Positions 21,339 through 30,152 of a stretch of DNA of 64,000 nucleotides are shown piece after piece. The notes below the pieces were generated by a model that saw nothing but the letters and a program-made list of their open reading frames with translations, was not told the DNA's origin and ran no database searches. Where the stretch lies: assembly GCF_025725685.1 (NCBI RefSeq), contig NZ_CP107008.1, positions 3,100,001-3,164,000 on the forward strand. The letters are read 5' to 3'. The stretch comes from Halomonas sp. M4R1S46. GTDB lineage: Bacteria; Pseudomonadota; Gammaproteobacteria; Pseudomonadales; Halomonadaceae. Made by a program: the position numbers and the translations under genes. How positions within the stretch are numbered: position 1 is the first letter of the stretch; each line of letters starts with the position of its first letter.

Positions 21339-21608
21339 TTATCGATCGATATGGCCCAGATCCCGGGCGGGATCGAGGCGGTCGCGGACCCCCTGCTTGA
21401 GGGCCTTGATGTCCGGGAAGCCGCCGTCGCGCTTGCGCTCCCAGAGGCTCTCGTCGTCGCAGAAGATCTCGAACTCGCCGCCGTGGGACGGCACCAGGGC
21501 CACCTCGTCCAGGTCCTCGCCGAAGGTGGAGAGCAGTTCCTGGGCGTACCAGGCGCTGCGCAGCAACCACTGGCACTGGGTGCAATAGTGAATCCGGATG
21601 CGTGACAT
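21339..21608 (-). CDS. SelT/SelW/SelH (Rdx) family protein
   Basis: An 89-residue thioredoxin-like protein with an N-terminal beta strand followed by a CTQC redox motif (C9, C12), then LLRSAWYAQELLSTF and a C-terminal GGFPDIKALKQGVRDRLDP. These are hallmarks of the Rdx family in its Cys form, which handles thiol redox chemistry of unknown substrates. It is divergent from the MFS gene at 21663. Confidence 0.88.
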   Translation of the reverse strand: MSRIRIHYCTQCQWLLRSAWYAQELLSTFGEDLDEVALVPSHGGEFEIFCDDESLWERKRDGGFPDIKALKQGVRDRLDPARDLGHIDR

Positions 21609-21662
21609 GGGCCCTCGCCTGTCGCAAGAATGATCGGGCCATGATACCGCCAGGGAGGTTCG

Positions 21663-22976
21663 ATGGCCCAGCCCGAGATCAGCCAGTCCCGCCTCTACGA
21701 GTGGCTCACCGGCGACGAGGACAGCCGGATGTGCCGGGACATCCCCGACGAGGCCTGCCGGGAGCAGCCGCGCAACTTCTTCCTGCACCTCGGGGCCGCA
21801 CTGGGCAACAAGCTTGCCGACGAGCTCGCCAGTGCCCGGCTGGTGCTGCCCTGGCTGCTCGGGGTGATCGGGGCGCCGCTGTGGATGGTCGGCCTGCTGG
21901 TGCCCATCCGCGAGGCCGGGGCCCTGCTGCCCCAGCTGTTCGTGGCGGGCCTGATCCGCGGCCGACCGATCCGCAAGTGGGTGTGGGTCACAGGCGGCCT
22001 CCTCCAGGCCCTGGCCGCCGCGGCCCTGGCCCTGCTGGCCCTGGTCGGCGGCGGCAGCCTCGGCGGGGCCCTGGTGCTCGGCGTGCTGGTGGCGCTGTCG
22101 CTGGCCCGCGGCCTGTCATCGATCGCCACCAAGGACGTGATGGGCAAGACCATCGCCAAGCAGCGCCGCGGCACCCTGATGGGCTGGAGCGGCAGCGTGG
22201 CCGGCGCCGCGACGCTCGCCGCCGGCGGCGTGCTGATGCTGTTCGAGGACCGCCCCGGGGAGCTGGTCCTGGCCAGCCTGCTGGTGGTCGCCGTCCTGGG
22301 CTGGTCCGTCAACGCGCTGTGTGCGGCCCGCATCCGGGAGACCCCCGGCGCCGTCGAGGGCGGCGGGAACGCCTGGACGGCGATCCGCACCGGCCTGCGG
22401 CTGCTGCGCGAGGACCCTGCCTTCCTGCACTTCAACCTGTCCCGGGCGCTGTTGCTCGCCAGCGCCCTGGCCCTGCCCTATGTCGCCCTGCTCGGCCAGC
22501 AGCAGAGCGGTGCGGTCCTCGGCGGCCTGGGCGTGCTGATCGTCGTCTCCGGGGTGGCCGGCATGCTGGCCAGCCCCATCTGGGGCAAGCGCGCCGATGC
22601 CTCGAGCCGTACGGTGATGCGTGACAGCGGGCTCGGGACCGCGGCCTGCTGCCTGCTGGGGGCGCTCTTCGCCTGGTGGCCGGCGGCCTGGACCCAGACC
22701 GTCTGGCCCTATGCGCTGGTCTATGCGCTGCTGGTGATCGTGCACTCCGGGGTACGCCTGGGGCGCAAGACCTATCTCGTCGACATGGCCGGAGCCGAGG
22801 ACCGGGCGCTCTACGTGGCGCTGTCGAACACCCTGACCGGGGTGCTGATGCTGGCGGTGGGCGGCCTGGTCGGCGCCCTGGCCCAGTGGCTCGGCACCGC
22901 GGCCCTGCTGGCGGTGCTGGCGGCCACGGGCCTGGCCGCCGCCGCCAGCGCCCGACGACTGCCCGAGGTGGAATAG
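21663..22976 (+). CDS. MFS-type transporter
   Basis: A 437-residue protein with about 60 cytoplasmic residues, then ten to twelve hydrophobic helices and the MFS-type loop GKRADASSRTVMRDSG between halves. The start ATG follows GGAGGTTCG. It has no close match I can name; the family is inferred from topology. It may be linked to the downstream LOV gene (110 bp away, same strand). Confidence 0.75.
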   Translation: MAQPEISQSRLYEWLTGDEDSRMCRDIPDEACREQPRNFFLHLGAALGNKLADELASARLVLPWLLGVIGAPLWMVGLLVPIREAGALLPQLFVAGLIRGRPIRKWVWVTGGLLQALAAAALALLALVGGGSLGGALVLGVLVALSLARGLSSIATKDVMGKTIAKQRRGTLMGWSGSVAGAATLAAGGVLMLFEDRPGELVLASLLVVAVLGWSVNALCAARIRETPGAVEGGGNAWTAIRTGLRLLREDPAFLHFNLSRALLLASALALPYVALLGQQQSGAVLGGLGVLIVVSGVAGMLASPIWGKRADASSRTVMRDSGLGTAACCLLGALFAWWPAAWTQTVWPYALVYALLVIVHSGVRLGRKTYLVDMAGAEDRALYVALSNTLTGVLMLAVGGLVGALAQWLGTAALLAVLAATGLAAAASARRLPEVE

Positions 22977-23085
22977 CGCCGCGCCGGGCGTTGAAATCTC
23001 GCGTCCGGCTGGCCATGCTGTTTCGCAACAGGGAGCCGGCGACACCGGCCGGCACCATGACAGGCACCGCGACAGGAACGCCCTG

Positions 23086-23520
23086 ATGAAACGATCCCCC
23101 TTGATCAGCCCGGAACTGCTCGAACGCATCGTCGATGCCTCGGCGGATGGCATCGTGGTCGCCGAGCAGGAAGGCGACGAGAACATCCTCATCTACGTCA
23201 ACCAGGGCTTCGAGCGCCTGACCGGCTACAGCGCCGACGAGATCCTCTACCGCGACTGTCGCTTCCTGCAGAACGAGGACCGCGACCAGCCGGCGCTGGC
23301 CATCATCCGCAAGGCGCTCAAGGAGGGCCGCCCCTGCCGCGAGGTGCTGCGCAACTACCGCAAGGACGGCACCCTGTTCTACAACGAGCTCTCGATCACG
23401 CCCCTCTATGACGAGGACGACAACCTGACCTACTACATCGGCGTGCAGAAGGACGTCACCGAGCGCGTCGAGGCCCAGCAGGAACTCGAGCGCCTGAAGG
23501 CCGAACACGGCCTGTCCTGA
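23086..23520 (+). CDS. short LOV-domain blue-light photoreceptor
   Basis: A 144-residue single-domain protein. It matches the short LOV proteins of Pseudomonas putida (PpSB-LOV) throughout: VDASADGIVVAE, YVNQGFERLTGYSADEIL, the photoactive-cysteine motif DCRFLQ (Cys58), CREVLRNYRKDGTLFYNELSI written here as CREVLRNYRKDG plus FYNELSI, and YYIGVQKDVTERVEAQQ at the end. Cys58 should form the FMN-C4a adduct under blue light. There is no output domain, so signalling must occur by dimer or partner changes. Confidence 0.93.
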   Translation: MKRSPLISPELLERIVDASADGIVVAEQEGDENILIYVNQGFERLTGYSADEILYRDCRFLQNEDRDQPALAIIRKALKEGRPCREVLRNYRKDGTLFYNELSITPLYDEDDNLTYYIGVQKDVTERVEAQQELERLKAEHGLS

Positions 23521-23568
23521 GCCGCCTCCCCGCCCTCCTCCCCCGCGCGTAAAAAGCCCGCCAGGGGG

Positions 23569-23597
23569 TTGCGCTTTCGCGTTTCCCGTCTTATATA
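23569..23597 (+). promoter_or_regulatory. sigma70-like promoter for the small acidic protein gene
   Basis: TTGCGC (23569-23574) and TATATA (23592-23597) are separated by 17 bases, about 105 bp upstream of the ATG at 23705. Both hexamers are close to consensus and the spacing is ideal. Confidence 0.5.
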
Positions 23598-23704
23598 GCC
23601 GTCAGGCGCCCGCCAACCGGCGCCGGATGAGGCCTCGCGACGCGCGGGGCAATGCTTGGAGCGTCGCTCGCCGCGAGCGGCACCTGGCCATGGGAGGACT
23701 TCGC

Positions 23705-23905
23705 ATGCGCCCCGAATCCCTTCACGACGACATCTACGACGAGGACGACCACGACGACGCCGTCAATGACGACGACTATCGCCGTGCCCGCCCGGCCAGC
23801 CGCGCCGAACAGCTGCGCGCCCGACGGCGCCTGGAGGGCCTGCTGGAGGAACGTCGCCTGAGACGTGCCATCGAGGACGACTGGGCCCTCGATGAAGAGG
23901 AGTAA
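23705..23905 (+). CDS. small charged protein, PA3496-like
   Basis: A 66-residue protein with an acidic N-terminal half (DDIYDEDDHDD) and a basic helical half (RARRRLEGLLEERRLRRAIE) ending in acidic residues. This layout resembles the PA3496 family of small gammaproteobacterial proteins linked to envelope integrity. The start is fixed by GGAGG seven bases before the ATG. It is the last clear core-genome gene before the island. Confidence 0.6.
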   Translation: MRPESLHDDIYDEDDHDDAVNDDDYRRARPASRAEQLRARRRLEGLLEERRLRRAIEDDWALDEEE

Positions 23906-24002
23906 GGCCTGAGGGTCGAGGGCCTCGCTTCCTCGCCCCTGGCCTTTCCCCCTCCCGGCCACTATCATCGAGGGCCACCGATTCCTGCAATCCCGAACCT
24001 CC

Positions 24003-24332
24003 AACACTAGTGAGATTCCATGGCGCAATGTCCCGGAAATACTGATGGAATTTTGTCACCCACATGACCTGCTGGCCCAGAGCCCCCTTGGTACCTGACA
24101 CCAGGGGGCTACACATCTCGACACCTAGCCTAACAGCATCGACATTCTGTAACGTATTGCGCTCATCTGGCACCAAAAGGTTACAAAACACCCTTTCAAC
24201 ATAATTCCCTAAAGCGGTAATGAGGAGCGTGCAGCCATCGTAGGATCTGCTATCGGTCGACACGAGCCACATTTGGTAGCCGTAGGATATCCGTGGCATT
24301 GAGTCTTTTCCACTAATCAAAATGATACTCAT
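24003..24332 (-). pseudogene. possible truncated ORF at the island junction
   Basis: A leftward frame opens at 24332 (MSIILISGKDSMPR) and reads about 110 residues with ordinary composition before running into the tail of the core-genome region near 24003, where it becomes low-complexity and Arg/Gly/Pro-rich. That pattern fits a gene cut by the island boundary. There is no good ribosome-binding site and no family was recognised, so it may also be chance. Confidence 0.25.
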
Positions 24333-24575
24333 GAGTGATCTTGCTCAGCCCACACTACCACGCTGTCAATATTCTCCGAGCCAGCCTGCACTGCCCATGT
24401 CACCGCCAATGAAGGCAGGCTGATTTCCATCTGTTCGGGTTTTATCGTCTGGATCAGTCTCACAAGGTCGAGTGCAAGCCATCGCCCTTAGGCGATTAGG
24501 AGCCCTACTATACATTGATTAAATCTAAAGTTGGCACCATAATCACGATTATCATTCACCAGCACAAGGAATTAC
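24333..24575. other. gap upstream of the silencer gene
   Basis: No gene seen. The last 70 bp are AT-rich (tacattgattaaatc) and probably hold the promoter of the MvaT-like gene, whose ATG follows AAGGAATTAC. Confidence 0.4.
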
Positions 24576-24947
24576 ATGTCTATTCTCACCAGCTATATGC
24601 ACAAGGAACAGCAGCTCAAGCAACTTCAGGAAGAGCTGGACAGGCTCAAGAATGATGATCGCCTCAAGGTCGAGATTCAGTTCAAAGAAAAACTTGAGGC
24701 TCTGATGCGTGAGTTCGACAAATCAGCTGCAGAAGTCATCAAGCTCCTAGATCCGCAGCAGTCCGCTACCAAGGCCTCTAGTACCATGAGCACTGGCCGT
24801 GCTAAGCGCAAGCTGAAGATCTACAAGAACCCTAACACCGGAGAAGTCGTAGAGACACGCGGCGGCAACCAGAAAACGCTGAAGGCGTGGAAAGATGAGC
24901 ACGGCGCTGAGACCGTCGAGGAGTGGTTGATGAGAACGGAAGATTAA
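24576..24947 (+). CDS. MvaT/MvaU-like H-NS-family xenogeneic silencer
   Basis: A 123-residue nucleoid protein. The N-terminal half is a coiled-coil oligomerisation region (HKEQQLKQLQEELDRLK, then QFKEKLEALMREFDKSAAEVI). The C-terminal half holds the MvaT-type DNA-binding motif (KYKNPNTGEVVETRGGNQKT region: YKNPNTGEVVETRGGN, KTLKAWK). MvaT-type proteins coat AT-rich foreign DNA. Its position at the very start of the AT-richer island suggests it silences the island's own cargo or tempers its cost. A core mvaT elsewhere in the genome is likely. Confidence 0.88.
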   Translation: MSILTSYMHKEQQLKQLQEELDRLKNDDRLKVEIQFKEKLEALMREFDKSAAEVIKLLDPQQSATKASSTMSTGRAKRKLKIYKNPNTGEVVETRGGNQKTLKAWKDEHGAETVEEWLMRTED

Positions 24948-24993
24948 CCCAGCTTATGCCCTGCCAACCGAAAGTATGGTGGCAGGGCCGCTT

Positions 24994-25163
24994 TCGGCCA
25001 AGAACGGACGTTGAGAACACCCTGATATATAATGGACCGGGCCGTCAGCCGCCGCCGAAGGCGGCCGGTTGCACGACCCGGTTATACGGTATCCGTGATC
25101 TGGACCTCTGAATTACAGTGTCTCGTCATCCAAGGGCCCGCGCTCAGGCCTCAACGAATATAG
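24994..25163. repeat. 170-bp direct repeat, copy 1
   Basis: Positions 24994-25163 match 43754-43923 at all but one base (G at 25095, A at 43855). The repeat carries a TATAAT-bearing segment, an attC-like inverted region (about 25030-25088, GTATAAC on the minus strand) and the last 17 codons of the overlapping gene. Both genes therefore end in the same 15 residues YSLRPERGPLDDETL. Confidence 0.95.
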
Positions 25164-25430
25164 AACGTCATAGACCTCCCTGCGGACATCGACTGCCTCG
25201 TAGGCCTGAGGAATGCTTTTGGCAAGATCGGAGTCCTTGAATTGTGAGAGTGACTCGGCGCTGTCGAAGAAATAGATTCCGCATACATCTCCTGTCTCTG
25301 GATCCCGTCCATACACTTTCTGAAGAAGTCCTGGCACCTCCTGAAAACGAGGGCGTCTCTCAAGGAGTCGTCGTTCAAACTCACTGCGCTCCAGGTCGGA
25401 CTTGATACGTACATATAGGATATTGGCCAT
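25113..25430 (-). CDS. YdhR-like dimeric alpha-beta-barrel protein
   Basis: A 105-residue protein resembling the YdhR/putative monooxygenase group (ferredoxin-like fold): VPGLLQKVYGRDPETGDVCG, then GIYFFDSAESLSQF. A textbook GGAGGTGA precedes the ATG at 25428-25430. The last 15 residues (YSLRPERGPLDDETL) come from the 170-bp repeat and are not part of the conserved fold, so the original stop may have been replaced by recombination. Enzymatic activity is not established. Confidence 0.65.
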   Translation of the reverse strand: MANILYVRIKSDLERSEFERRLLERRPRFQEVPGLLQKVYGRDPETGDVCGIYFFDSAESLSQFKDSDLAKSIPQAYEAVDVRREVYDVLYSLRPERGPLDDETL

Positions 25431-25794
25431 TAGCGATCACCTCCGAAAGCTGAGTCTAGACAGCCGTCTTGACCTGGCGGCGTCAGCATAATAGTGATCA
25501 GATCGCACGCTCTATTATGGAGTTGTCCTTCTGGTACGCTCAAGTCAATAAACGCGCACCCTTTCATCCGTACCCCTCTGAGAATAACAGATACTAAATC
25601 CAACTTGGTTAGTAGAAAACTAATAAACTTGCCGGCACCATTCTCCGGGAAATCTGCTGAGGGTCGTCAACCGACGACCCTTGTCATGAGCGTAGCCTAA
25701 ACTTCCCCATCCGGCCATAAGCTGACATCCAGCGATCGCTGATATAGCAAATATGGGTACGTCCTCGATTACTCCCACTTCGCTATCATGAACT
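25431..25794. other. gap with one dispersed-repeat copy
   Basis: No gene is convincing here. It contains a degenerate copy of the island's dispersed repeat at about 25684-25731 (GCGTAGCCTAAACTTCCCC followed by CCGGCCATAAGCTGACATC). Confidence 0.5.
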
Positions 25795-27009
25795 TCACTT
25801 GTAACCGTTCAAGTAACTTAAATAGCTTGAAAGCCCATCAAGGTCTGGAAAAATCGTGCCCGGGTGAATTCCATATTTTATGAGCTTTTCCAAAAAATAT
25901 TTTTTCCGCTCAGCAGGGATGACGATTTTTTTGATTGACGGAGACTCAAGCTTCATATTGCTGGTAGGATGGATTGTAAACATCCCCGACTGAGACGTTA
26001 CCCTTTTAGTTGCGTGAGAGGGGAAGAATGCAACAATGTCCGTTAATTTTGAAGCGTCGAGTTCTTCCTCTTTCCTAAACCGACCCACATCGTAAACATA
26101 AATTGCCGCATCGGATCCAGTTAGACTTTGGACAGCAAAAAAACATGCAACAAGTGGGCTTAGACTCCAATCTAACTACCTTGTAGGAAGGCCGTGATGC
26201 TGAGCAATCGTGAGCCACTCGATTTCATTCTCTGGGTTACTGCTTAGATATGGTTTTGCATGAGTTTTAAAAACCCACATCAGATTATGTTCGCGAACAT
26301 CTGCCGATTCAACATCTACATGCCGGAAAAGAGAGGGAAGCAGAGGATACTCATGATTAGAAACGCCTCTACATAAAGCCGTCTTGCTAATGCCGTCAAT
26401 TGCTTCATCGAATTCTGGGAATGTTTCTACAACAACGAGATTTTCACCTTCTTCATATCGCGTAAGGTCTGACGTTATCTTCTTAGTGCTTTCACTTATG
26501 AGAGCAAGCAATAGATCTGCGATCAACTCAGCCCTAAATAATGCTCCAGCATGCTCATTTTTAGAGGTTTTCACGTAATATCTTTGGCAGAGTTCTCGCA
26601 AGCTATTATTTTGCTTTGGATGCCTTTCGTTTCCAACAAGAAGAATGTCTACAATGTCATTGTTTAAACCATCATTATTTTTATTAGCAACGTTAGACAA
26701 CGAGATCTCATGATGAATAAACGAAAGAAAAAAACCTGCGTCATATGTGACCACCTCGTCATATCCGACGAAATCAAGGAATGCATTTAAAATATCGGAA
26801 AAAACTGGCTTCCCTACTAGAAGCTCGTCAACTATACCATGCCTTTGAATGGCAGATTCATCTATAGTGCGTTCTGGATTTATGTATTCATGGTAATGTC
26901 GACCTGTTATCCGTTCGTTAACGAGTTCAACACATCCTATCTCAACGATTCTGTGCCCGTCTTTCGGGTCATCACCAGTTGTTTCTATAGCAATGGCAAC
27001 CTGTCTCAA
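25795..27009 (-). pseudogene. DnaQ-like exonuclease fold fused to FRG domain, broken by an in-frame amber codon
   Basis: One frame spans the region apart from a TAG at 26176-26178. Residues 1-180 match the DnaQ epsilon exonuclease (ETTGDDPKDGHRIVEIG, NSLRELCQRYYV, HAGALFRAELIADL). However, the DEDDh acidic residues are replaced: the first Asp by Ala, the second by Phe (AGFFLSF), the last by Arg (ALFRAEL); only the Glu and the His remain. Residues about 195-405 form an FRG domain whose hallmark QHHGLPTR-L-LDWSLSPLVA has TAG where Leu is expected. Translation starts at TTG after GGGGGTG. It is either a recent pseudogene (one-base TTG to TAG change) or read through. Confidence 0.8.
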
Positions 27010-27084
27010 AACTTAACACCCCCAACCATATTTTTAAGATCGCTCAATTTATGATGAACTGAAATCACTGATTACATTTTCTGT

Positions 27085-27106
27085 CATGACAGCTTTGGGG
27101 TCGAAA
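27085..27106. repeat. dispersed island repeat, short copy
   Basis: A partial copy of the repeat core (TCATGACAGCTTTGGGGTCG) in the 157-bp gap between the FRG and EAL genes. Confidence 0.5.
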
Positions 27107-27166
27107 GATGACATGGAGCACTTAGAAACTTGAGTCTTGGTGTAGTCGATCTGAATCTTGGCCATG

Positions 27167-29404
27167 CTACGTATCAGCGAATTGCAGGGTTTTGTTGAAG
27201 AGGCGACGGCCCATAAGCCGGTAGAGCTCCGTTTCCGTAATTGGTCTAGAGATCACATAGCCTTGAGCGGTATCACACCCCATATCGGCCAGAGCCTGAA
27301 GGGTAACCATGTCTTCCACGCCTTCCGCCGTGACCTTGAGACCCAGCTTGTGGGCAAGGGCAATCGTGGAAGCAACGATGGCATGATGCCGCTCGTTCTC
27401 CAGCATGTTGCTGATGAAACTACGATCGAGCTTCACTTCATCCACGGAAAATTTGCTCAGGTAGGACAAGGACGCGTAACCCGTGCCGAAGTCATCCACG
27501 GCGCAACGGATGTTGGCCGCATGGAGTTCGGCGATGACCTCCTGGACATAGTCCTGGTCGCTGATGACACCGGTCTCGGTGATCTCAAGGCAGAGGCTGT
27601 GCGGGGGCCTGGGGGGCGCTCGCCCCTCGATAAAGTCCACCAGAGTGCCCCCCTCCATCAGGTCTCGAGGGGAAATATTGACGCTGACGCTGAATGCGGC
27701 ATCGTAGGTGCGACAATGCTTGATCTCCCGGACCGCCTCCTCGATGACCCAGTGGGTGACCTGCGTAATCAGGCCGGTCTCCTCTAGCAGGGGAATGAAG
27801 TGCCCCGGGGACACCACCCCTAGTTGAGGATGATGCCAGCGGATCAGCGCTTCTGCCTCCCGGATATGCCCACTTGCCAGGTCCAGCTTGGGCTGATAAA
27901 GCAAGAACATGTCACGGGTGCCATGGCGTCGAAAGTCTCGCAGCAAAATCAAGTCGTCGGGGTTGGGCTCCAGCTGAGGGCTATAGACACACCATGACTT
28001 GTCGGTCCTCGCCGCCGACGAGAAGGCCGTCATAGCACGGCGAACCAGCTCCTCTGCCTCACGCGGGCTCATTTCGTCATCGGTGGTCCGGCTTTCACTG
28101 ATCCCCATCACGACCTGTGCATCGATTTGAATCGTATCGATCTCGAACGACTCGCTCATGAGCTCGGCGATGTCCTCGTGAGGCATGCCATGCTGGCATA
28201 GGATGGCGAAGACGCCCGAGCCAAAGTGACTGACTTGCGCGAAGTTCAACTTTTCCAAGTGATGAGAAAAACCTTGTAGTAGCAACTCATGACCTAAGCG
28301 ATAGCCAAGGATGCTGGTCAGTTGCTCAAGGTTCAGCAGGCGTAGCAGGATGACCGTCGGAACCCAGTCACGCTCGTCCCGGAGGCGTCGTTCCAGGCCA
28401 TCAATGAAGGCCGTATGGTTGGGCAGCCCTGTGAGAGTGTCATGTCCCGCCTGATAGCGAAGCTCCGCCTCGAGCTGGCTTCGGGCCTCCAGCTCTACCG
28501 ACAGTCGGCGGGTACGGTGGGACACTTGGCGTTTCAGATACCAGGAAAAGGAAAGGCCGATAAGGGCAAGCAAGAAGAGAGGCGTTACCACCCAGACGAA
28601 GGTGCGCAGTCTGTCGGTGAGACTCGGCTTCTGCCACTCCAGCTCGGGTAGCCAGCGTTGATAAATATCATAGTAAGTGCCATCTGTCTGGATCATGGCC
28701 AGCTGATGGTTCAACCAGGCCAGCAGCTCGGCGTTGCCCTTGCGGACACCGAAGACATAAGGCTGAGGCCAGAAGGGCGCGCTCGTCTGGTGCACGTCCA
28801 GCTCGGCTGCGTGGCGCCGTGAGGTATGGGTGGCTTCCACACAGGCCTCCGCCTCCCGCGCCTGCACCGCCACCACGCAGGCGTGTTCGGTGTTGACCGG
28901 GATCAGGTGCACCCCCTTGTGCTTCTCAGCGAGGCGCTCTGCAGCATAGCTCCCGACCACCACGGCGACCCGGTGTCCCTCCAGCTCCGCCAGGCTGCCG
29001 AAACGCTCACCCTCGGCATGGGAAAAAATGCCGTGGGACAGATAATAGAAAGGCTCCGTAAAGTCGAAGCGTTGGCTACGCGCTTCCGAGGCGAAGAGCG
29101 CGACGGCGTCAGCTGCGCCGGTATCGATGGCATTCAAGGCGCTTTCCCATTCCATCAACCGATGCTCGACGTCAACACCGCCACGCTGCGACATGCTTTC
29201 CTGTAAGTCGATGACGAATCCCTTCGTTTGACCCTGATGGTCGAGCCACTGGAACGGGGGGTAGGTCGCGGAGCCGGCGAAGACTACCGTGCCTTGCAGT
29301 TCGGGTTCGGCCTGCCCAACGGCAATGCCCGAGAGGAGTCCCTGCATCAGCAGAGCTCCTGTCACGAACAATCTACAGGCCTTGCTGTCTCCTTGACGCA
29401 CCAT
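27167..29404 (-). CDS. membrane c-di-GMP phosphodiesterase with periplasmic SBP sensor, degenerate GGDEF and EAL
   Basis: A 745-residue sensor. A signal peptide is followed by a periplasmic solute-binding domain (SBP_bac_3, about 35-255), a membrane helix (about 270-292), a degenerate GGDEF domain (FGSGVF in place of GGDEF, so no cyclase activity) and a complete EAL domain. EAL motifs are EALIRWHHPQLG, NISPRDL, LEITETG, DDFGTGYASL, KLDRSFI and AEGVED, so it should hydrolyse c-di-GMP. The ligand is unknown but the sensor resembles amino-acid binding proteins. The ATG at 29402-29404 has AAGGGG upstream. Confidence 0.93.
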   Translation of the reverse strand: MVRQGDSKACRLFVTGALLMQGLLSGIAVGQAEPELQGTVVFAGSATYPPFQWLDHQGQTKGFVIDLQESMSQRGGVDVEHRLMEWESALNAIDTGAADAVALFASEARSQRFDFTEPFYYLSHGIFSHAEGERFGSLAELEGHRVAVVVGSYAAERLAEKHKGVHLIPVNTEHACVVAVQAREAEACVEATHTSRRHAAELDVHQTSAPFWPQPYVFGVRKGNAELLAWLNHQLAMIQTDGTYYDIYQRWLPELEWQKPSLTDRLRTFVWVVTPLFLLALIGLSFSWYLKRQVSHRTRRLSVELEARSQLEAELRYQAGHDTLTGLPNHTAFIDGLERRLRDERDWVPTVILLRLLNLEQLTSILGYRLGHELLLQGFSHHLEKLNFAQVSHFGSGVFAILCQHGMPHEDIAELMSESFEIDTIQIDAQVVMGISESRTTDDEMSPREAEELVRRAMTAFSSAARTDKSWCVYSPQLEPNPDDLILLRDFRRHGTRDMFLLYQPKLDLASGHIREAEALIRWHHPQLGVVSPGHFIPLLEETGLITQVTHWVIEEAVREIKHCRTYDAAFSVSVNISPRDLMEGGTLVDFIEGRAPPRPPHSLCLEITETGVISDQDYVQEVIAELHAANIRCAVDDFGTGYASLSYLSKFSVDEVKLDRSFISNMLENERHHAIVASTIALAHKLGLKVTAEGVEDMVTLQALADMGCDTAQGYVISRPITETELYRLMGRRLFNKTLQFADT

Positions 29405-30015
29405 CAAGTCCCCTTAGCTACGCAGCTCACCCCTAGGTTATCTTAGACATAATAGAACCTGGATGAAAGGCTCATCATCCCGCTGTAGTTGAAGTCCGGG
29501 TTTTGGCTCATGCTCTACCTAGGCCGTGACGTCCAAATAGGGTCGCTAGATGCCTGAAACTGTCCATCAGCGTTGGTTAAAATTGTCCTATCGGCCAGAA
29601 GCGGACATTGTTGCCGGTGCCCTTCTGCATTGGAGCAGGAAAGTTTGTTTTCTCTGCCCCCCCAAGGCACTGTGGAAAAGAAACCTTCGTTTCCTTTACA
29701 AAATGCTTCAATCTGGCAGTCATGCCAGGGTTAGATAGCGGACTACACCGCGGCGGCCAGCTAAGGGGGCGGGAGAACGTCAATGCGTGGTCGAACATGA
29801 GGGTCGAAAGCGCAAGAGAAGCCGCGTAATCCTGTCTATTATTAACGATTTTTATCGTTTAAAAAGCCGAACATGACAACCATGTACCCCCCTACTGCCT
29901 ACTCATTAGATCCATCAGACTGAAAGAAATAACTATAAAAAACGATGATAAAAAAAGTCGGAAAATTTACCCTTTAAGGGTTTACAAACGTAAGTTTCAT
30001 GATAAATTGTAGTGG
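29405..30015. other. gene-poor spacer with a dispersed-repeat fragment
   Basis: No coding region was recognised. A repeat fragment TCGGCCAGAAGCGGACATT lies near 29589-29608. From about 29840 the composition turns strongly AT-rich, leading into the structured element at 30016-30440. Confidence 0.5.
29844..29859. promoter_or_regulatory. inverted repeat AACGAT-TTTT-ATCGTT
   Basis: A perfect 6-bp dyad with a 4-base spacer in the AT-rich region about 300 bp upstream of the small ORF at 30153. It could be an operator for that unit. Confidence 0.35.
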
Positions 30016-30146
30016 ATGCTCTTTGGTAAGAGCATGGTAAAGGCTAACGAAAGGAAAGGGCAATCCCATAGGAGGAGAAGCATTGTGATTTAAATCAGCT
30101 CTGTCTTCAGAGGAGAACCCTCCTTTCAGATTCCATCTGAAAAGGA
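30016..30146 (+). ncRNA. structured 5' leader with a ribosome-site-sequestering hairpin
   Basis: Three successive hairpins precede the ORF at 30153. The first is ATGCTCTT-TGGT-AAGAGCAT (30016-30035). The second is CTCTG-TCTT-CAGAG (30099-30112). The third, CCTTTCAGAT-TCC-ATCTGAAAAGG (30122-30145), pairs the anti-Shine-Dalgarno CCTTT with the AAAAGG of the Shine-Dalgarno itself. Such a structure should block ribosome entry until it is melted or bound. This is a direct reading of the bases; regulatory function is inferred. Confidence 0.5.
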
Positions 30147-30152
30147 GAAAAA

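Noticed and set aside
24994..25163. CRISPR-like repeat
   Set aside because: Only two copies 18.8 kb apart and 170 bp long; not a spaced array.
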